A DNA stretch of 10,914 nt from Methanobrevibacter sp. Lineage in GTDB: Archaea > Methanobacteriota > Methanobacteria > Methanobacteriales > Methanobacteriaceae. The position numbers and the translations under genes were made by a program. Where the stretch lies: NCBI GenBank assembly GCA_031289975.1, contig JAITOM010000165.1:1-10914 (forward strand). Reading direction: 5' to 3'. The notes beneath the pieces are model-generated. The model saw only the letters and a list, made by a program, of their open reading frames with translations. It searched no databases and was not told the origin of the DNA. The first letter of the stretch is position 1. Every line of letters starts with the position of its first letter. This document shows positions 7,410-10,914 of this stretch, piece by piece.

Positions 7410-7871
7410 ATGTGTGAAAAAAAATATAATAAAGTGGCTGTTGGAGGAACATTTGATAGATTCCATAATGGTCATAGGAAACTACTGAAAACAGCTTTTA
7501 AAGTAGGTAATAATGTTGTTATTGGCATTACTTCTACAGAGTTTGCACACCTTAAAGGAAATGTGGAACCATGTTCTATTAGAATGTCTAATTTAAATGA
7601 GTTTTTAAACAGCCATGATCTTAATTTTTCTATTTTCAAGTTGGATGACCGTTTTGGTTCAACAATTTTCGATGAAGATTTTGATGCCATTGTGGTTAGT
7701 GAAGAAACTGAACCAGCAGCTATTAAAATTAATGAAATACGTGAAGAGAAAAATATGAATCCCTTAGAGATTTTTGTTATTAGTTATGTTGTAGCAGACG
7801 ATGGCATTCCAATTTCATCAACTCGTATTCGTAAAGGAGAAATAGATATTAAAGGGCGCATGATTAAATAG
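7410..7871 (+). CDS. coaD: Phosphopantetheine adenylyltransferase, archaeal type
   Basis: This enzyme transfers AMP from ATP to 4'-phosphopantetheine to give dephospho-CoA, the penultimate step of coenzyme A synthesis. It belongs to the nucleotidyltransferase superfamily, seen in GGTFDRFHNGHRKLL (residues 12-26, with the HxGH-type H19-N-G-H22) and the C-terminal ISSTRIRKGEID motif (about 134-145). The 153-aa length fits the archaeal COG1019-type enzymes, which are distinct from bacterial CoaD. The start is ATG at 7410 because an in-frame TAA ends at 7409. A strong AAGGAG at 7376-7381 lies 28 nt upstream, too far for direct use. The gene is probably cotranscribed with guaAa or has its own promoter in the 93-bp gap. 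It converges with the pilin-like operon. Confidence 0.93.
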   Translation: MCEKKYNKVAVGGTFDRFHNGHRKLLKTAFKVGNNVVIGITSTEFAHLKGNVEPCSIRMSNLNEFLNSHDLNFSIFKLDDRFGSTIFDEDFDAIVVSEETEPAAIKINEIREEKNMNPLEIFVISYVVADDGIPISSTRIRKGEIDIKGRMIK

Positions 7872-7907
7872 CTATTAATCATATAATGAGATATATTTAG
7901 CAATTTA

Positions 7908-7959
7908 GGGCGGATAAATAATTAAATAGCTATAATCTATTTATTAATGAGTCTCGCCC
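7908..7959. terminator. Possible bidirectional terminator between convergent genes
   Basis: GGGCG at 7908-7912 pairs with CGCCC at 7955-7959, and inside AAATAG (7924-7929) pairs with CTATTT (7937-7942) around a 7-nt loop. These G/C patches stand out in the AT-rich sequence, and the site lies just after coaD and across the 3' end of the convergent pilin-like gene. Archaeal terminators usually rely on T-runs rather than stem-loops, so this is tentative. Confidence 0.35.
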
Positions 7960-8121
7960 ATCTTCAACAAGATTTCTCAATCCATTGTCTATTGAGTGCA
8001 TTATATTTGTAATATAAACTCCCACTAAAAGAACTATAACAATAATGGTTCCAACTAAAAGCATTAGCTCAGCACTTGATTGTCCTGATTCTTCATTTAT
8101 AATATTTATTTTTTTCTTCAT
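7930..8121 (-). CDS. Class III signal peptide (pilin-like) protein, second gene of pair
   Basis: This is a 63-aa protein with an archaeal class III signal peptide: a short charged N-terminus (MKKKINIINEESG), then G13|QSSAELMLL, which fits the QxSxExxxL motif (Q14, S16, E18, L22), then a hydrophobic helix (about 19-40). The class III prepilin peptidase EppA is known in Methanococcus to cut between Gly and Gln before assembly of pilin subunits into a cell-surface fibre; here that is inferred. A Shine-Dalgarno AGAGGAT lies 4 nt before the ATG. The gene starts 19 bp after the stop of the 8141-8347 gene, so the two form one operon. It is short for a major pilin and may be a minor subunit. The mature part ends with a charged segment, NLVEDGRDSLINRL. 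Confidence 0.85.
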   Translation of the reverse strand: MKKKINIINEESGQSSAELMLLVGTIIVIVLLVGVYITNIMHSIDNGLRNLVEDGRDSLINRL

Positions 8122-8140
8122 TTTATCCTCTTCATATTTT

Positions 8141-8347
8141 TCATTGTTTTACCATGTTCCTAACTTCATTAACATCTTTACTGGCATTTAAATCACTGGT
8201 TCCATTACCAAAATATGATTTATATATGAATAATGCAGCAATAGCTATTACAATTACTCCACCAAAAAGTAAAATATATTCTGCAGCACCTTGACCTTTT
8301 TCATCGTTCATTAATTTTTCAATATTAGTTTTAAGGTTTTTTATCAT
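8141..8347 (-). CDS. Class III signal peptide (pilin-like) protein, first gene of pair
   Basis: This is a 68-aa protein with an N-terminal leader of 18 residues ending in G18, then QGAAEYILLFGG and a hydrophobic helix (about 24-44). It matches the class III motif with Q19, E23 and L27, with Ala21 in place of the common Ser. The remaining C-terminal 25 residues are polar. The ATG at 8345-8347 is chosen because GGAGGTGA (ending at 8353) lies 6 nt upstream; the in-frame GTG at 8356 is part of that ribosome binding site and would add three residues. The very strong Shine-Dalgarno suggests high expression. It is the first gene of a two-gene pilin-like operon, divergent from aksA. Expected fate: cleaved by an EppA-like peptidase and assembled in the envelope (inference). 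Confidence 0.87.
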   Translation of the reverse strand: MIKNLKTNIEKLMNDEKGQGAAEYILLFGGVIVIAIAALFIYKSYFGNGTSDLNASKDVNEVRNMVKQ

Positions 8348-8560
8348 AATTTTCACCTCCTTTATTTTTTGTATTACTAATTATATTATGAGGTAGTATA
8401 TAATATTAACTATTTCTTTAATAATATTACAACTTATTATAATATATAGTATAATATATAAATAAGTACAAAAATAATTTAAAACTTAAATTAAATTTTT
8501 TGATTAATATATGGATTAAAAATTATAATCACTTTAAAGAATAATTTAGTGGTGTTATTG
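8348..8560. promoter_or_regulatory. Divergent promoter region between pilin operon and aksA
   Basis: This 213-bp region must hold promoters for both directions. Near its middle is an inverted repeat ACTTATT (8432-8438) and AATAAGT (8461-8467), enclosing two direct copies of ATAATATATA (8439-8448 and 8451-8460) separated by GT. It could be an operator with TATA-type elements. On the - strand a TATA-like ATTATATA around 8396-8404 is well placed for the pilin operon. On the + strand TTAATATATGG (about 8503-8513) could serve aksA. Box assignments are tentative because of the base composition. Confidence 0.45.
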
Positions 8561-9733
8561 ATGAAATATTTTGTAAGTCCTTATAATAAAGAAGCCAAAA
8601 TTGAATTTCCAAAGAATATAACCATATATGATACAACTCTTAGAGATGGAGAACAAACCCCAGGTGTTTGTTTTAGTGGTGATAATAAATTAGAAATAGC
8701 TATTGAATTAGATAAACTAAAACTTCCTCAAATTGAAGCAGGATTTCCAATAGTATCTAACCAAGAAAAGGAAGCCATTAAAACTATTACAAAACAAGGA
8801 TTAAATGCTCAGATATTGTCTTTAGCAAGAACAAAAAAGGAAGATATTGATGCTGCACTATCATGTGATGTAGATGGGATCATAACTTTTATGGGGACTT
8901 CTGATATTCATTTAGAACATAAAATGAATATAGGTAGACAAGAAGCGCTTAACATCTGCATGAAGGCAATTGAATATGCAAAAGACCATGGATTATTCGT
9001 TGCTTTCTCAGCTGAAGATGCAACACGATCAGATTTAGATTTTTTAAAAAGAATTTATAAGAAAGCTGAAGAGTATGGGGTTGATAGAGTTCATATTGCT
9101 GATACTGTTGGAGCAATAAGTCCACAAGGAATGAATTTTTTAGTTACAGAATTAAAAAAACATTTAAAGACCCAAATAGCTGTTCATTGTCATGATGATT
9201 TTGGTCTTGCAGTACCTAATTCAATAGCTGGTATTTTAGCTGGTGCAACTGCAGTTTCAACAACTGTTAATGGTATTGGGGAGCGAGCGGGAAATACATC
9301 TCTTGAAGAGTTAATAATGAGTTTAAAATTTATTTATGGTTTGGATCTTGGTTTTAAAATAAAAAATATTCAAAATTTATCGCAGTTAGTTTCAAAACAT
9401 ACAAGTATTGATATTCCAAAAAATAAAGCAATTGTAGGCGATAATGTATTTAGACATGAGTCTGGAATTCATGTCGATGCTGTTATTGAAGAACCATTAA
9501 CATACGAGCCTTATTTACCTGAATTAGTAGGTCAGCGAAGAAAACTTATTTTAGGAAAGCACTCTGGTTGCAGAGCAGTTAAAGCTAAGTTAAATGAATG
9601 TGGATTTAAAGTAACTGAAGATGAATTATGCCATATAGTTGAAGAAGTTAAAAAAACCAGAGAGGAAGGAACTTATATAAATGATAAAGTTTTTATTGAT
9701 ATTATTAAACATTGTAAATTAGCAGATATTTAA
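8561..9733 (+). CDS. aksA: Homocitrate synthase (coenzyme B biosynthesis)
   Basis: This enzyme condenses 2-oxoglutarate with acetyl-CoA to homocitrate and, in methanogens, also extends the chain in further rounds towards 2-oxosuberate, the precursor of the 7-mercaptoheptanoyl arm of coenzyme B. It is a TIM-barrel enzyme of the LeuA family: LRDGEQTPGV (27-36, metal ligand Asp29), HCHDD (209-213, metal ligands His209 and His211), the NGIGERAGN loop (237-245) and RHESGIHVDAV (298-308). At 390 aa it lacks the C-terminal leucine-binding regulatory domain that gives LeuA and CimA about 490-500 aa, which favours AksA. The N-terminus MKYFVSPYNK also fits AksA. ATG 8561 is chosen because GGTG (8551-8554) lies 6 nt upstream; the in-frame GTGs at 8549 and 8552 overlap that site. 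Confidence 0.9.
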   Translation: MKYFVSPYNKEAKIEFPKNITIYDTTLRDGEQTPGVCFSGDNKLEIAIELDKLKLPQIEAGFPIVSNQEKEAIKTITKQGLNAQILSLARTKKEDIDAALSCDVDGIITFMGTSDIHLEHKMNIGRQEALNICMKAIEYAKDHGLFVAFSAEDATRSDLDFLKRIYKKAEEYGVDRVHIADTVGAISPQGMNFLVTELKKHLKTQIAVHCHDDFGLAVPNSIAGILAGATAVSTTVNGIGERAGNTSLEELIMSLKFIYGLDLGFKIKNIQNLSQLVSKHTSIDIPKNKAIVGDNVFRHESGIHVDAVIEEPLTYEPYLPELVGQRRKLILGKHSGCRAVKAKLNECGFKVTEDELCHIVEEVKKTREEGTYINDKVFIDIIKHCKLADI

Positions 9734-9915
9734 AACAAAATTAGTTCCTAATCCATTGTAATAGTATTATTTATTATTTAAATTTTTATTTTTGAAAATT
9801 AGGTTTTTTTAAATTTATTTTCATAAAATAATAATTTTTAATAATTTATTGAATTATGGAAGACCTTATTAAATATTTTATTGTACTCAGTAATGAAATT
9901 TTCTTCATTAATATT
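9734..9915. terminator. 3' region of aksA with T-runs
   Basis: No gene is present. T-rich tracts follow aksA, including TTTTTATTTTTG (about 9784-9795) and a run of seven T after TTAGG (about 9804-9810). Archaeal transcription typically stops at such T-runs. CCTAAT (about 9748-9753) can pair with ATTAGG (about 9798-9803). Confidence 0.4.
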
Positions 9916-10245
9916 GGCACTGTAACTTTATCATGGATTTTTGCAATTGAAAAATTAAGAAAATAGGCTAAAAATTTGATGACATGTGAAATGTTCTGTA
10001 TAATTAATGTATTTTATTATTCAAAAAAAATTTTGCAAATTATTTTTTCAAACATTAATATGTGTCTTTTAAATTTAATTTAAAGAAATAAAAATCATTT
10101 TGATTGCAAATATTTAATTGGATTTTGTAAAATTAATATATAAATAAAAGAAAATAATTTTACAGAACACTATATATGATCTAAACTTTTTCTGCCTAAA
10201 AACCAAATTCCAGACTTTAAATTTCCACCATCTTTTTACAGTACC
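9916..10245. mobile_element. MITE-like element copy 2, interrupted by another element
   Basis: The left 71 bp (9916-9986) match the left 71 bp of the 276-419 element at 57 positions without gaps, starting GGCACTGTAA. The right end resembles it too, with CAAATTCC and CATCTTTTTACAGTACC. The total is 330 bp against 144 bp in copy 1, because a different inverted repeat (9992-10169, 178 bp) lies in the middle. Without it, 152 bp remain, 8 more than copy 1. No perfect target duplication flanks this copy (TTAATATT left, ATTTTAAA right), so it is probably older. It lies between aksA and the small cysteine-rich gene. Confidence 0.82.
9992..10169. mobile_element. 178-bp inverted-repeat element nested in MITE copy 2
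   Basis: The left end TGTTCTGTATAATTA and the right end, read in reverse complement, TGTTCTGTAAAATTA pair at about 20 of 25 positions. The interior is AT-rich with no coding capacity. The ends resemble those of the outer element from the fifth base on (CTGTAAAATTA), so it may belong to the same transposase group. No clear target duplication is readable, though the outer element is exactly 8 bp longer than its 144-bp sister once this insert is removed, which is what an 8-bp duplication would leave. Confidence 0.65.
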
Positions 10246-10372
10246 ATTTTAAACCATCATAATAATTTATTTTTATCAAATTTTTTACTTTAAACTATAT
10301 ATGAATTTAAGACAATATGTGAGATTTTAAACCAATATACAGAATATTTAATTAGAATAGTCTGGTGATTTA

Positions 10373-10513
10373 TTGAAAATTAATGAAGCTAATTGTGGAA
10401 AATGTAGCATTTGTACAGAGGCTCATCCCCTTGGATTAATAGAAAAACAAGGATTTATAGTGTTTTGTGAATTTATCTATTTTTATAGTGGAATAAAAAA
10501 AGTTTGTAATTAA
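10373..10513 (+). CDS. Small cysteine-rich protein, unknown function
   Basis: This is a 46-codon open frame with a TTG start placed 3 nt after GGTGAT (10364-10369), the same ribosome binding site and spacing used by other genes here, and a TAA at 10511-10513. The product has five cysteines: C8, C11 and C14 in NCGKCSICTEAHPLG, plus C32 and C45. The CxxCxxC cluster could bind zinc or an iron-sulfur cluster. A hydrophobic aromatic segment follows (GFIVFCEFIYFYSG, 27-40). I do not recognise the family. Local GC is higher than in the surrounding non-coding DNA, which supports real coding. It could also be a relic of a longer gene. It begins about 130 bp after the MITE copy 2 and is followed by non-coding sequence. 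Confidence 0.6.
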   Translation: MKINEANCGKCSICTEAHPLGLIEKQGFIVFCEFIYFYSGIKKVCN

Positions 10514-10743
10514 TCATTTATTTTTATTTGCTTAATTTTCAATAATACTTTCTAATATTTTATTAAATTATTAATTAATAAATTTAACTATTTTATTTTT
10601 AAAAATAAACAATATTATATTTTTATTCATGAAATTAATAATTTAAAGATATTTTTAAAAAACTCATTACTTAAAAACATTTTTTAGTTCACTATATTCT
10701 TTATATTATTTATTAAATTAAAATTTAAAAGTTTTATTTAATT
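10514..10743. other. AT-rich non-coding stretch
   Basis: These 230 bases hold no open frame with a ribosome binding site and no GC-rich patch that would suggest an RNA gene. T-runs near the start may end the transcript of the 10373-10513 gene. Confidence 0.5.
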
Positions 10744-10805
10744 ATTTCTTAAAAACGGAGAATAAATTCTCCTAAGTTGAAAATAAGTTTTCAACAATAA
10801 GAAAT
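10744..10805. other. Three-stem fold-back structure (possible ncRNA or cruciform)
   Basis: An outer stem ATTTCTTA (10744-10751) pairs perfectly with TAAGAAAT (10798-10805). Inside it are two perfect hairpins side by side: GGAGAAT (10757-10763) with ATTCTCC (10766-10772), and GTTGAAAA (10776-10783) with TTTTCAAC (10788-10795), the latter around a TAAG loop. All 23 pairs are Watson-Crick and the junctions are short, giving a compact three-way junction. As DNA the sequence is nearly strand-symmetric, so transcript strand cannot be told. It is not a tRNA and no known riboswitch or ribozyme core is recognised. Confidence 0.6.
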
Positions 10806-10880
10806 TTAACAAAATAAATTAAATTTAAAAGAAAATTAAAAATAATGATTTTGCTAAAATTAAAGTTTCGTACTATAATA

Positions 10881-10914
10881 TCATTCCATTAAATTTTTCA
10901 TTCCATTAAATTTT
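10881..10914. repeat. Tandem 17-bp repeat at window edge
   Basis: TCATTCCATTAAATTTT occurs twice in perfect tandem, 10881-10897 and 10898-10914, and the second copy ends exactly at the window end, so the array may continue. The unit is too short and has no spacer, so it does not look like a CRISPR repeat. Confidence 0.7.

Noticed and set aside
8549..8560. Upstream GTG starts for aksA
   Set aside because: The GTG codons overlap the GGTG ribosome binding site; the ATG at 8561 has proper spacing and gives the typical AksA N-terminus.
10744..10805. tRNA or known ribozyme
   Set aside because: No anticodon arm, T-loop consensus or CCA-type acceptor is present, and no hammerhead or twister core is recognisable.
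10881..10914. CRISPR array at the right edge
   Set aside because: The units are 17 bp and directly adjacent without spacers; no cas gene is present in the window.

Overview
The window looks like part of a methanogenic archaeal chromosome of the family Methanobacteriaceae, most likely Methanobrevibacter or a close relative. The evidence is the very low GC content, the archaeal forms of the housekeeping genes (a stand-alone glutaminase subunit of GMP synthase, an archaeal-type phosphopantetheine adenylyltransferase, a homocitrate synthase of the AksA type used for coenzyme B), two small proteins with archaeal class III (pilin-type) signal peptides, and repeated use of a GGTGAT Shine-Dalgarno sequence 3-7 nt before starts. 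The genus is an inference.

Left half (about 240-6630) is an accessory island built around a decaying type I restriction-modification locus. On the + strand lies an almost complete hsdR (489-2792), whose start codon looks damaged. Convergent to it on the - strand are a rhuM-family gene that has lost its 3' end (2987-3919), a protein with a probable PH-like domain and foreign-looking codon use (4575-5159), and a broken hsdM remnant (5307-6317). The hsdM remnant has lost its N-terminal half, including the catalytic motif, and carries a TGA in place of a conserved Trp. No hsdS is present. The island is bounded by imperfect direct repeats, 445-478 and 6597-6630, with further similarity extending left of each.

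Right half (6762-9733) is housekeeping: guaAa and coaD on +, a two-gene class III signal-peptide (pilin-like) operon on -, and aksA diverging from it on +. A third zone (9734-10914) is mostly non-coding. It holds a second small inverted-repeat element, a 46-codon cysteine-rich small gene, a perfect three-stem fold-back structure, and a 17-bp tandem repeat at the edge.

The strongest unexplained signal is a set of non-autonomous inverted-repeat (MITE-like) elements. A 144-bp copy (276-419) has a perfect 8-bp target duplication. Its pre-insertion site can be reconstructed because the other island-flanking repeat, at 6551-6590, lacks the element. A second copy (9916-10245) is 80% identical over its left arm and appears to have been interrupted by a third, different inverted-repeat element (9992-10169). 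A fourth element, or a relative (2825-3009), sits exactly where rhuM is truncated. All have ends resembling xGxxCTGTRAAA. With an 8-bp duplication this suggests mobilisation by an ISL3-family transposase of the ISM1 kind known from Methanobrevibacter smithii; that assignment is inferred, not shown.
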